Notes under the pieces: generated by a model
Database searches by the model: none
What the model saw: only the letters and a program-made list of their open reading frames with translations
What the model was told of the DNA's origin: nothing
Part shown: piece after piece, positions 1 through 7,732 of the stretch
Layout: every line of letters starts with the position of its first letter
Position numbering within the stretch: position 1 is the first letter of the stretch
Assembly: GCA_013201405.1 (NCBI GenBank)
Contig: JABMJC010000004.1
Coordinates: forward strand, 1-37,941
Length of the DNA stretch: 37,941 bases
Reading direction: 5' to 3'
From: Desulfobulbaceae bacterium
Lineage (GTDB): Bacteria; Desulfobacterota; Desulfobulbia; Desulfobulbales; Desulfobulbaceae
Translations under genes and position numbers: made by a program

Positions 1-59
1 TCAAGTTCGATAACAGTGGCAAAGTGCGTGATTTTGCTTACCATAGCTCCAGGTTCTAG
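1..59 (+). CDS. C-terminal end of an upstream lipoprotein-like protein (partial)
   Basis: An open frame enters from the left edge (first complete codon at 3) and stops with TAG at 57-59, encoding KFDNSGKVRDFAYHSSRF. The pattern of a hydrophobic-polar strand, a DNSGKV turn and a final SSRF resembles the C-terminus of small outer-membrane lipoproteins of the SmpA/OmlA (BamE-like) type. The next gene starts two bases after the stop, so this is probably the first gene of a three-gene lipoprotein operon. The family call is inference from 18 residues only. Confidence 0.45.
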   Translation, partial: KFDNSGKVRDFAYHSSRF

Positions 60-61
60 CA

Positions 62-613
62 ATGCCTGGCAGGCCACATGTTTTTATACTGCTTGTTTGG
101 CTTCCACTCCTTGTACTCAGCGCCTGTGCCACAGTACCTCCCAATCTTTTTGTGGTTTCAGATACCCAGTTGGAGCGGCGGCTGATCGAAACCCGCCGTT
201 ATGGCGGTATCAATGAAACCGATTTACTGGCTGCCAGTGCCAATGTCTTGCAAGACCTCGGTTTTAGTCTGGAAAACTCCGAAACCAAACTGGGAGTGAT
301 TACGGCCAACAAGCAGCGCAGTGCACGCAATAGCGGTGAAATCGCTGTTTCTCTGCTGTTTGGCACCTTTGGTGGGGTGCATATGCCGGTTAGTGAAGAG
401 CAGAATATCCGGGTTGCGCTTGTTGTTCGTCCGGTGCTGGACAGCAAGGGAATGGCCATGGAAAAAGACCATTATGTCAGGGTCAGCTTCCAACGGGTGG
501 TGCGGCGGTCTGACAACAGTACCACAGCCCAAACCCTGACTGATCCGGCGCTGTACCAGGATTTTCACGACCGCTTATCCAAATCTGTTTTCATCGAGGC
601 ACAGAAAATATGA
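62..613 (+). CDS. Putative lipoprotein, paralogue of the next gene
   Basis: This is a 183-residue protein with a lipoprotein signal peptide: a short basic N-terminus, a hydrophobic core and the lipobox LSAC, which makes Cys22 the likely lipidated residue. The mature part has the segment LQDLGF followed by a LGVITA strand, and near the end YQDFHDRLSKSVFIEAQ. Both segments recur in the next gene (LQDLGF, LGTVSG and YQDFFSSLEKSLFLTAH), so the two look like paralogues. Its stop overlaps the next start by four bases (ATGA), which indicates translational coupling. The function is not recognised. A role at the cell envelope follows from the lipobox only. Confidence 0.8.
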   Translation: MPGRPHVFILLVWLPLLVLSACATVPPNLFVVSDTQLERRLIETRRYGGINETDLLAASANVLQDLGFSLENSETKLGVITANKQRSARNSGEIAVSLLFGTFGGVHMPVSEEQNIRVALVVRPVLDSKGMAMEKDHYVRVSFQRVVRRSDNSTTAQTLTDPALYQDFHDRLSKSVFIEAQKI

Positions 614-1041
614 AGTCCCTGTCAATTCTTGCCCCCTTGTTTGCCGGTCTGATACTGCTGGCTGGCTGTGCCATGCCCTCAACAGACCAGCGCATACTGG
701 ACACCGGTTCGGAGAGCCAGTTGCAAAAACGCAGCTACCAGTCACGCATGTTTGAAACTGGCGACAAGGAAAAGGTCATGCGGGCAGTAATTTCCACCCT
801 GCAGGATCTGGGTTTTATTATTGATCGGGCCGACCTTGTGCTGGGTACGGTCAGCGGCACCAAGCTGGACTACAATCAAATAAAAATCACTGTTTCGGTG
901 CGGCCCAGGGGAGAGGAGCAGATGCTCGTACGCGCCAACGCCCAGTTCAACCTGTATCCCATTGAAGACCCACAGCAGTACCAGGATTTCTTCTCATCCC
1001 TCGAAAAATCCCTCTTTCTCACTGCCCATGCAGGCGAATAG
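610..1041 (+). CDS. Putative lipoprotein, paralogue of the preceding gene
   Basis: This 143-residue protein has a lipoprotein signal peptide ending in LLAGC, with Cys20 as the lipidation site. The mature domain shares the LQDLGF...LG(T/V) core and the YQDF...KSLF ending with the gene before it but is about 40 residues shorter. It starts inside the stop codon of that gene. A strong hairpin at 1082-1107 follows, so this is probably the last gene of the operon. I do not recognise the function. The paired paralogues with one lipid anchor each suggest an envelope complex, which is inference. Confidence 0.8.
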   Translation: MKSLSILAPLFAGLILLAGCAMPSTDQRILDTGSESQLQKRSYQSRMFETGDKEKVMRAVISTLQDLGFIIDRADLVLGTVSGTKLDYNQIKITVSVRPRGEEQMLVRANAQFNLYPIEDPQQYQDFFSSLEKSLFLTAHAGE

Positions 1042-1081
1042 CCTGCAACAGCCTGCACTTGGGTAAAAAAGCGACAAAGTG

Positions 1082-1107
1082 ACTGGGGGCCGCCTCTGCC
1101 CCCCAGT
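1082..1107. terminator. GC-rich hairpin between convergent genes
   Basis: ACTGGGGG at 1082-1089 pairs perfectly with CCCCCAGT at 1100-1107 around a 10-base loop. It lies between the + strand lipoprotein operon (ends 1041) and the - strand oxidoreductase (ends 1172). An A-run at 1065-1070 would be read as U-rich RNA a little beyond the stem by - strand transcripts. No T-run follows immediately on the + strand. It may act in both directions, better for the - strand. Confidence 0.5.
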
Positions 1108-1171
1108 GTACACGCAGTCTGCGTTCCTTTGCTGTGCCCATCCCGTGGGCGAAAAGTGCTGGATAGGCAGC

Positions 1172-4100
1172 CTAAAAAGCGATAATCTCGGCGTTTTTGA
1201 GTAACTCCTTTGCCTTTTCCCGCCAGTCCTGCCCACCAATTCTTTCTGCCAGATACTCGGCCAAGTGTAGAGGTACAGGTCCATTGCCAGCATGTCGGCC
1301 CAGGCCGGTCAGACAGGAGGGGCAGTTGGTGACCACCATATCCTGGGGTGTGCATACCTGGCACTGGGCAATAGCCGCTTCTTTACGCTTGAGCATGGCG
1401 TCCGTAATGTCCGGCCGCGACAGGGACAGGGTGCCTGCCTCGGAACAGCAATGGGGCAGCGGAACAACGTTGTGCTCCAGGCGTTTGAGCAGGGGTACGC
1501 CTTCATTTTGCAAGGAATCGTGGCAGGGTGCATGATACGAGAGTTGTCCATCGCGGCGCTCTACTGATAGCGGAGTGTGTTCCAACACGAACAGGGAGGC
1601 ATCCTCCAGTCCACAGGAAAAGATATCTTCCACTCCGAGTTCGTGCAGCGCCTCCCGGCAGGTGCCACAGCTGACCACAACCGCATCGAAAACCAGGTAG
1701 CCGAGCATATCCCGGATCTGGCTTAAAATGATAGTGTCGCGCAGGGTGATATCACTGTGCATTTCCACCTTTGCATTGGCCTTGGCCGGGAAACCACAGC
1801 AGAGATTGGCCGGTGGCAAGACCACCCGCACACCTGCTTGGATGAGGATATACAAGACTGCCCTGGCCACGTCGCTGTACAAGCGCTCTGAGCCGCAGCC
1901 CGGGAAGTAAAATACTGCCTTGCCCAACGCCTTGTCGGGGTTGGCCGGGTTGAAAAGGAGCGCTTCGTTGAGCGATGTTTGGGGTAGATAGTCGCGTAGC
2001 ACCTTGGTTGCAGGTTGGGGCATGGGCGCGGCGAGCATGGCCAGTGGCCGCCATTTTTTCTCCCGCAGTGTAGCGGGTAGTTTGAGCAGAAGCGCTGCGG
2101 CCAGGCGCTGCACTGCTGCACCCCCCTGAACCACTGTGGTGTGGAAGAGGCGGTTGAGGGCCCGGTTTCTGGTTTTCAGGTACCAGAGTGACAGGCGGGT
2201 AGGCAGGGGAGAATGCTTGTAGCCACGCTCGGTTAAAATACGACGCTCCAGCACGGAGATGGAGGCGGTATCAATGTTGACCGGACATGGCGGCAGGCAT
2301 TTACCGCACAGGGTGCAGTGGTCAGCCACCTCCTCCAGGTATTTTAGCTGGTTGAAACGGGGAAAATGCGAGCGCTGCATGTCGTACAGCAGGGCTTCGA
2401 TGAGCGAACCAATGGCCAGGTTTTTGTTGCGCGGGTGAAAAAACAAGGCGTTGGCCGGTGAAAAAACACAGCAGTCTGGCTTGCACTTACCGCAGCGGAT
2501 GCACTGGGCAATGCTTGCGGCCAGGGTTTCCAGTGAGTTGTGTTGCAGGATGCGCGCCTCCAGTTCCAGCAGGTTGAAGGATGGAGTAAAAACCCGCTCC
2601 ATGATGTCGGTGGCGTCCAATTTGCCGGGGTTCATCAAGCCCCTGGGATCCACCTGCTTACGGTATTCGCGCAGGGCCTCCAGCCGTTCATGGTCAAGGA
2701 ACTTGATTTTGGTGATGCCAATGCCGTGCTCGCCGCTGACCACGCCGTCCAGTTCCATGGCCTTGCACATCACTGCATCGGCGGTCTGTTCTGCCCGCTG
2801 CATCATCACCCGGTCGTTGGAAAAGACCGGGATATTGACATGGACATTGCCATCACCGGCATGCATGTGGGTGGCGATGATGATGCGGCGTTTACGGGTT
2901 TCATCGTAGATGCGGCGCAGGGTAGCCAAGATGCGGGGATAGCCGCGGAAGAGTTCGCTCAGTGCGGCCAGCAGGTTTTTAATGGGCAACTCCTGTTGGA
3001 GTACCGTGCGCTTCTTGTCTGCCAGGTACTGCAGTGCAGTGGCACAGAGCTCCTCGGCCTTGGGCATCTTGGCCTCCAGCCAGTCCGGATCTTCAATGGG
3101 TTCGGCAATGGTGAGATAATCCATGATTTCATGGATAACGCATTTTTGGCTGAACTGATCTTCATCCAGATTGTAGGCATCCACATAACGGGCAAAGTCA
3201 GCCAAGGCATGCAGGGGCAGAACAATATCTTCGTTGAGCTTGAAGGCATTGGTGCGGGCGGCGATGGCACCCAGACGTTTGCGATCGCGCCAGAAGCGGG
3301 TCGCCTCGTCACTGTCGGCGGCCACAAAGATTTCAGTGTTGGGGTACTGCTTCAGCAGATCCAGCAGGTTAGCCTTGCCACGCAGTATCTGCTCGGTGTT
3401 ATGTGCCACCATGTCGATGAGCAACACGGCCTTGGGTGGCATGCTGCGTGCAGCCTTGAACTTGTAGTCAATGGCGCGGATATACTCCTCGTCAAAGTGC
3501 TCCAGCGCCATGAGCGCCTCTTCCCCCCGATTGACAAAAAAATCGGAGAGGGCGACAATCACGCGGCTGGCCTCATCCATGCTGTCGCCGAAGAATTCGA
3601 GGCAGAAGGTGAGTTTTTTCGGATAATTTTTGTAGAGTATGAATTCCGCCGAGGTAATGATCCCGTCGGTACCCTCCTTTTGCACGCCGGGCAGGCCGCC
3701 CAGCGCCTTGTTGGTGATATCTTTCCACAACCCTTTTTTGCGGATTTCATCGCCCCGCAGGCTGATACTGCGCAAGAGGTCGTTCGCCTGGTTGCGCACT
3801 TCAAAGACAACGGTATCTTCTGGCAGAATTTTTCGCTGCGGATGCTTGATCCGCTGAACCTTTATTAATCCGGCACCGGGCATGGCCATGGTGTAGGCGC
3901 TAATATTGTCGATCGCTGTGCCCCATAGCACCGCAGTTTTGCCGCCAGCATTTTCCGCGATATTGCCGCCAATGGTCGAGGCCCAGGCGCTGGTGGGGTC
4001 GGTGGCAAACACGTAACCGCGGTCTTCTGCATACTGCATGGCCTGCTGGGTAATTACCCCAGCCTCCAGCCGGAGTACGGTGCAGGCGGGCAGTGCCTCG

Positions 4101-4813
4101 TCTTGCGTCGGTAGTTCGCTGATACCCTGGATGCGGTTGAGTTTTTCCGTGTTGATGATCACGCAATCAGCTGCTATGGGCACGCTGCCGCCGGTCAACC
4201 CGGTGCCCCCGCCCCTGGGAATGGCGTGTAAGTCCAGGGCGGCAATGGCCTCGAGCAGTGGCGGTACCTGCTCTTCCGCATCTGGCCGCACCACAGCCAC
4301 TGGCAGAAAAAGACGCCAGTCCGTGGCATCAGTGGCATGGCTGATCAGGGTAAAGGGATCCATGCACACATTATCTGTTCCCACCACTGCTCCCAACCGC
4401 CGGCGCATGGCCGCCTGCCTGGTTTTGGCATGGTCGAGATTGATACGCAGCTTGCCCGCTTCCTGTCGACACAGATCCACCAGGCGCAGTACCTTGGCCA
4501 TGCGCTCTGTGTCCTGGTTATGTTTTTGTGCTGTTTTTTCGATAATGCGCAGATCCTTGAGCATGGCCTCAATGAGGTAGCGGCGGCGTCTGGGCGAATC
4601 GATCAGTTCCTGACGCAGGAAGGGATTGCGGTGCAGGATGAACAGATCACCCATGAAGCGCATCAGCAGGCGAGCAGAGCGGCCGGTGACCCGTTGGCTG
4701 CGCAGTTCTTCCACATCATCCCAAACAGATTCGCCAAACAAATGGCGGATGATGAGGCGATCGTCGGCAGAGGTAAAATTGTAGGGAATTTCGCGGTAGG
4801 TACTCGTTCTCAT
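1172..4813 (-). CDS. FAD-linked oxidase / iron-sulfur oxidoreductase with DUF3683-type N-terminus
   Basis: I chose the ATG at 4813 (1213 residues). The longer frame needs a TTG start at 4933, and its extra residues do not look like this family. The N-terminus (REIPYNFTSADDR, then RVTGRSARLL) matches what I know of DUF3683 proteins. An FAD-binding PP-loop follows (PRGGGTGLTGGS, residues 199-210), with a GlcD/D-lactate-dehydrogenase-type cap domain ending in MNPGKLDATD. The C-terminal third has two ferredoxin motifs (CIRCGKCKPDCC and CTLCGKCLPPCP) and two CCG-type cysteine domains (GCGSERLY...NLCCGFPA; APCHDSL...HCCSEAG). Glycolate- and lactate-oxidase subunits are thus fused in one chain, probably oxidising a 2-hydroxy acid and passing electrons through iron-sulfur clusters. 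The substrate cannot be told from sequence. No export signal is seen. Confidence 0.85.
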   Translation of the reverse strand: MRTSTYREIPYNFTSADDRLIIRHLFGESVWDDVEELRSQRVTGRSARLLMRFMGDLFILHRNPFLRQELIDSPRRRRYLIEAMLKDLRIIEKTAQKHNQDTERMAKVLRLVDLCRQEAGKLRINLDHAKTRQAAMRRRLGAVVGTDNVCMDPFTLISHATDATDWRLFLPVAVVRPDAEEQVPPLLEAIAALDLHAIPRGGGTGLTGGSVPIAADCVIINTEKLNRIQGISELPTQDEALPACTVLRLEAGVITQQAMQYAEDRGYVFATDPTSAWASTIGGNIAENAGGKTAVLWGTAIDNISAYTMAMPGAGLIKVQRIKHPQRKILPEDTVVFEVRNQANDLLRSISLRGDEIRKKGLWKDITNKALGGLPGVQKEGTDGIITSAEFILYKNYPKKLTFCLEFFGDSMDEASRVIVALSDFFVNRGEEALMALEHFDEEYIRAIDYKFKAARSMPPKAVLLIDMVAHNTEQILRGKANLLDLLKQYPNTEIFVAADSDEATRFWRDRKRLGAIAARTNAFKLNEDIVLPLHALADFARYVDAYNLDEDQFSQKCVIHEIMDYLTIAEPIEDPDWLEAKMPKAEELCATALQYLADKKRTVLQQELPIKNLLAALSELFRGYPRILATLRRIYDETRKRRIIIATHMHAGDGNVHVNIPVFSNDRVMMQRAEQTADAVMCKAMELDGVVSGEHGIGITKIKFLDHERLEALREYRKQVDPRGLMNPGKLDATDIMERVFTPSFNLLELEARILQHNSLETLAASIAQCIRCGKCKPDCCVFSPANALFFHPRNKNLAIGSLIEALLYDMQRSHFPRFNQLKYLEEVADHCTLCGKCLPPCPVNIDTASISVLERRILTERGYKHSPLPTRLSLWYLKTRNRALNRLFHTTVVQGGAAVQRLAAALLLKLPATLREKKWRPLAMLAAPMPQPATKVLRDYLPQTSLNEALLFNPANPDKALGKAVFYFPGCGSERLYSDVARAVLYILIQAGVRVVLPPANLCCGFPAKANAKVEMHSDITLRDTIILSQIRDMLGYLVFDAVVVSCGTCREALHELGVEDIFSCGLEDASLFVLEHTPLSVERRDGQLSYHAPCHDSLQNEGVPLLKRLEHNVVPLPHCCSEAGTLSLSRPDITDAMLKRKEAAIAQCQVCTPQDMVVTNCPSCLTGLGRHAGNGPVPLHLAEYLAERIGGQDWREKAKELLKNAEIIAF

Positions 4814-5122
4814 GGGACTTGTTTCATGCAGAAAGGCTGTTGACGCAGACAGGCACAGCTGCGCTTGGCAGGACAGGACAGGCTGGGCTGAACCGTGGCG
4901 TTTTCGGCTTGAAGGTAGCTGTTTCTTTTGCAAAAAGGATGCAGCTTACACCAAATGAAAGAGCTTCAGTACAAGTTTCTTCATTGGTTTGCTCTGCATA
5001 TCTCTTTTAGGCGTGCAGAGGGAAATATCGAAGCAGAGAAAGGAACTTCCGGCGAGCAACAAAAAAATAGATAATGGCCACTGCAGTCGACAGAGTTCCA
5101 CAAGGGGTGGAAGGTCATAAAT
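4814..5122. other. Intergenic region upstream of the flavin oxidoreductase
   Basis: No convincing gene is seen here. Short frames exist on the - strand (for example 4946-5143) but they lack a ribosome binding site and any recognisable pattern. The region should carry the promoter of the - strand oxidoreductase. I could not find a clear -35/-10 or -24/-12 pair. The rpsT terminator begins at its right edge. Confidence 0.5.
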
Positions 5123-5157
5123 AAAAAAACCACGGACCCGCAATGGTTCCGTGGTTT
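5123..5157 (-). terminator. Rho-independent terminator of rpsT
   Basis: AAACCACGGA (5127-5136) and TCCGTGGTTT (5148-5157) form a perfect 10-base-pair stem around an 11-base loop. Read on the - strand, the stem is followed by a run of Ts (A-run 5123-5129 on the + strand). It lies 47 bases after the rpsT stop. Confidence 0.9.
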
Positions 5158-5203
5158 GTAGCAGCGAAAACAGGAAAATCAGTCAGTTTCGCAACAGCTG
5201 CAA

Positions 5204-5476
5204 TTAGGCCAGGGGCTGCATGGTGTTGACCCGTTTGGTAAGGCGGGAGATCTTGCGGGCAGCGGTTTTCTTGTGAATGGTACCCTTGGCTGCTGTTTTC
5301 CCGATAATGGGGATGGCGCGCTGCAGGGCAGCCTTGGCCTCTTCTTCAGAGCCGGCAACCAGAGCCTCCTCAACCTGACGAACAGCACTTTTCATGGCCG
5401 ATTTGTTCATACGATTGCGCAAACGGCGCACCTTGGATTGACGATCTCTTTTTTCAGCAGATTTATGTTTAGCCAT
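5204..5476 (-). CDS. rpsT: 30S ribosomal protein S20
   Basis: This 90-residue, strongly basic protein begins MAKHKSAEKRDRQS and contains the conserved helix RRLRNRMNKSAMKSAVRQVEEAL and the ending GTIHKKTAARKISRLTKRV, the pattern of bacterial S20. S20 binds 16S rRNA early in 30S subunit assembly. The length is normal for the family. A GAGAGGAG ribosome binding site precedes the ATG. The gene has its own sigma-70 promoter upstream and a terminator downstream, so it is a single-gene transcription unit, as is common for rpsT. Confidence 0.98.
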   Translation of the reverse strand: MAKHKSAEKRDRQSKVRRLRNRMNKSAMKSAVRQVEEALVAGSEEEAKAALQRAIPIIGKTAAKGTIHKKTAARKISRLTKRVNTMQPLA

Positions 5477-5521
5477 GGAGAACTCCTCTCGACTTGTAAT
5501 AATAGCGCAAGTGAATCTCTT

Positions 5522-5550
5522 TATATATCAGGGGTTATTCATGCTGTCAA
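5522..5550 (-). promoter_or_regulatory. Sigma-70 promoter of rpsT
   Basis: On the - strand, TTGACA (5550-5545) is followed after exactly 17 bases by TATATA (5527-5522). This is a near-consensus sigma-70 promoter. It predicts a transcription start near 5515 and a leader of about 40 bases before the rpsT ATG at 5476. Confidence 0.85.
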
Positions 5551-5588
5551 CGCAAAACAATCTGTTCGTGCTGAGCAGGATTAATTCA

Positions 5589-7019
5589 TTAATCCGTTGT
5601 AGCCTGAGTCGGCATATAACCGCTGGCACCGCTCAGGTCGGCAGAATCAAGGAGGGCGCCGTTAAGGCGGGCGTCGGTCAGGTCAGCTCCGCGCAGATTG
5701 GCGCGGTACAAATCTGCCTTGCGCAGATCAGCACCCTGCAACAGGGCACCGCTCAAATTGGCACCCTTGAGGTTGGCGCTGCGTAAGTCAGCCTTGGTCA
5801 AGTTGCTGCCCTGGAAGTTGGCCCGCTCCAGGTCAAATTTTCTGAAGCTACGACCGGCAAAGTCCAATTGGGAGAGATTGCAGTCAATGCACTGTTTTTG
5901 TTTGAATAACTGTTTGATAAACTGGTCGCGATGCCCATCAACTATCTCTTCCTCCAGTTGCTCTGCTGTGCTGGACGGCGCAGGCATAGCTATGGTTTCA
6001 TCCGCACCGTCAGGGCTGGCAGCGGGTTCTGTTGTTGGTGGGGCTAGTTCTTCTTCAATCGGTGCAGGTTGTGCTTCTGATGGGACAACGGCAGTCACCT
6101 CACTTTGTCCAGGAGGTGCCAATTCGGTCTCAGGGGACTCCTGTGCGACAGCAGGGGCCGGTGATGGCAAGCCCTGTTCGTTCGCACTAGGTGTGTCAAG
6201 TGTTCCTGGTGATATGGGAAGCGGTTTGGCCGAGGTATCACTGGTTCTTGTAGAAGATACTGTGGCGTTTCCCTCTGCCAAAGGAGCAGATTTTTCTTCA
6301 GACTGGGCTGGCGCGGGCGCTAGCATCGGAGATGCTGTCTCTGTCTGGCGAGCATCAAGAGTTTCTTCTGTAGGGATGGTTGTTGGGGCAACAGGCAGAG
6401 ATTTACTTGTCACCGGACTGGCGTCTTGCCCTTCTTCTGGCCCTGTAACCGGTGTGGGTTGCGTTTTAAGGGCTGCAGGGGCCTTATGGTAGTCTGTGGC
6501 ATCCATGCTTGGTGCCATTGCACTGTCCAAGCTGTCCGGGCTTGCAGTGGCAGAGGCAGAGGCAGACTCGGCAGGCAGGTTGGTAACGGGTATCTGTATG
6601 CGCTTTTCCGGAACATACCCAGTTGCCGACTGGATCTGTTCTGGGCTGATAAAAGCGCCTTCCAGCACTGCGCCGTCAAGTCTTGCGCCGCTCAAGTCCG
6701 CTCTGGCCAAGTCAGCCCCGCCCAGGTTCGCTCCGCTGAGGTTTGCATTGCGCAGGTTGGCCCCAGCCAAATCCGTTAAAAGCAGACGCGCTCCAGTCAG
6801 GTTGGCCCCTTCCAGATTGACCCCGGCAAGTTTCATGCGAATGAGTTCTGCTCCGGCAAAATTGCAGGAGGGGCAGGCCCTGGTTACCAGCAGGGTGTCC
6901 AGGTTCTTTTGGATTTCTTCTGCAGATACTTTGGGTGCTGTGGCAGCCCCCAGGGCAATGCCACTGGTGGCAAGCAAGACAAGGCAGCAGCTTGCGGCAA
7001 GCTGAAATACTGTTTTCAT
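5589..7019 (-). CDS. Secreted protein with two pentapeptide-repeat blocks and a long Pro/Ala/Ser/Glu linker
   Basis: This 476-residue protein has a signal peptide (hydrophobic core, likely cleavage near ALGA at residue 24). A first block (about 49-130) begins with a CPSCN motif (Cys49, Cys52) and continues with A(N/D)LxxA pentapeptide repeats, ending in ATGYVP. A disordered Pro/Ala/Ser/Glu/Thr-rich linker follows (about 140-370). A second block (about 377-465) begins CIDCN (Cys377, Cys380), has similar repeats and ends in ASGYMP. The protein therefore contains an internal duplication: CxxCN, right-handed beta-helix, GY(V/M)P. Pentapeptide repeats fold as a quadrilateral beta-helix and usually serve as protein-binding scaffolds. 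The role is unknown. The export signal suggests a periplasmic or surface location, where the CxxC pairs could be oxidised. Confidence 0.85.
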   Translation of the reverse strand: MKTVFQLAASCCLVLLATSGIALGAATAPKVSAEEIQKNLDTLLVTRACPSCNFAGAELIRMKLAGVNLEGANLTGARLLLTDLAGANLRNANLSGANLGGADLARADLSGARLDGAVLEGAFISPEQIQSATGYVPEKRIQIPVTNLPAESASASATASPDSLDSAMAPSMDATDYHKAPAALKTQPTPVTGPEEGQDASPVTSKSLPVAPTTIPTEETLDARQTETASPMLAPAPAQSEEKSAPLAEGNATVSSTRTSDTSAKPLPISPGTLDTPSANEQGLPSPAPAVAQESPETELAPPGQSEVTAVVPSEAQPAPIEEELAPPTTEPAASPDGADETIAMPAPSSTAEQLEEEIVDGHRDQFIKQLFKQKQCIDCNLSQLDFAGRSFRKFDLERANFQGSNLTKADLRSANLKGANLSGALLQGADLRKADLYRANLRGADLTDARLNGALLDSADLSGASGYMPTQATTD

Positions 7020-7250
7020 GGTGGATAGAAGTACAAGCGTTCAGGTAGGTGAGACATTGCAAAATATGGCTTTGCAACGGCATTTATTACTTCAACAGGC
7101 ACAATGTATACCCGATAAGTCTGTGGGATTCAATCAACTTTCATGGAAACTTACATGGATGGAAGGGGAGTTGCCGGCAAGGACGACGCGCAGCAGGGCA
7201 GGTTCAAGTCTGCCTCTGCTGCGCGCGCATGGGATTGATTTTATGTGTCT

Positions 7251-7640
7251 TTACTTGCTGGCGCTGTTGGTGCGTGCGCCACTGTCGTTTGTGTCTCGCA
7301 ACTTTTTACCCCTGATCGGTGCAAGCTGCTTGGGGACAAGATTGTTGGAGAAAATGGCAGTGCACAATTTGCGACGATCCTTCGAACAGTTGGCAATATT
7401 CCAGCATGGAGTATATGTCAGGAGTTTTTTCAATGCCTTGATAGACATACCATGCACATGGATCATTTCGCGGATGCATTCAATCCATTTGATATCATCG
7501 GTTGAGTAATAACGCCATTTTCCCCGTCGGGCCGGTTTGATCAAGCCCTCTTTCTCGTAGCTCCGCAGGGTGCGTGGATGCAAACCGAGAATTTCAGCGG
7601 CCATGCCAATAGTGAAAAGCGCTTTGCTGTCATCAACCAT
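7251..7640 (-). CDS. MerR-family transcriptional regulator with C-terminal cysteines
   Basis: This 129-residue protein starts with a winged-helix MerR DNA-binding domain (FTIGMAAEILGLHPRTLRSYE, then GLIKPARRGKWRYYS) at residues 9-75. Past the dimerisation helix it has TPCWNIANC and RRKLC, giving Cys79, Cys85 and Cys93. CW...C...C arrangements near the end of HspR/MerR-like proteins can bind a metal or iron-sulfur cluster. Whether this one does is inference. It lies 92 bases beyond the first NrfD gene on the same strand and 231 bases before the pentapeptide gene. Its effector and targets cannot be read from the sequence. Confidence 0.85.
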   Translation of the reverse strand: MVDDSKALFTIGMAAEILGLHPRTLRSYEKEGLIKPARRGKWRYYSTDDIKWIECIREMIHVHGMSIKALKKLLTYTPCWNIANCSKDRRKLCTAIFSNNLVPKQLAPIRGKKLRDTNDSGARTNSASK

Positions 7641-7652
7641 TTTTCCTCACTT

Positions 7653-7706
7653 CAGCAAGAACTGCTTGCTGGAGAGATTGTCTGTATCCAGGGTCTGAAC
7701 TGTTCA
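7653..7706. promoter_or_regulatory. Two inverted repeats upstream of the MerR-type gene
   Basis: CAGCAAG (7653-7659) and CTTGCTG (7665-7671) form a 7-bp inverted repeat just upstream of the MerR start codon. An 11-base palindrome TGAACTGTTCA lies at 7696-7706, in the gap after the NrfD gene. Either could be an operator for the regulator. Neither is followed by a T-run, so a terminator is unlikely. Confidence 0.35.
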
Positions 7707-7732
7707 AACCTTGTGCGCCTGCATGGATGGGT

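Noticed and set aside
2540-3868. A 442-codon open frame on the + strand
   Set aside because: It lies wholly antisense to the well-supported flavin oxidoreductase and shows no recognisable domain; it is a by-product of codon bias.
4946-5143. A 65-codon - strand hydrophobic frame
   Set aside because: It overlaps the rpsT terminator, has no ribosome binding site and resembles no family.
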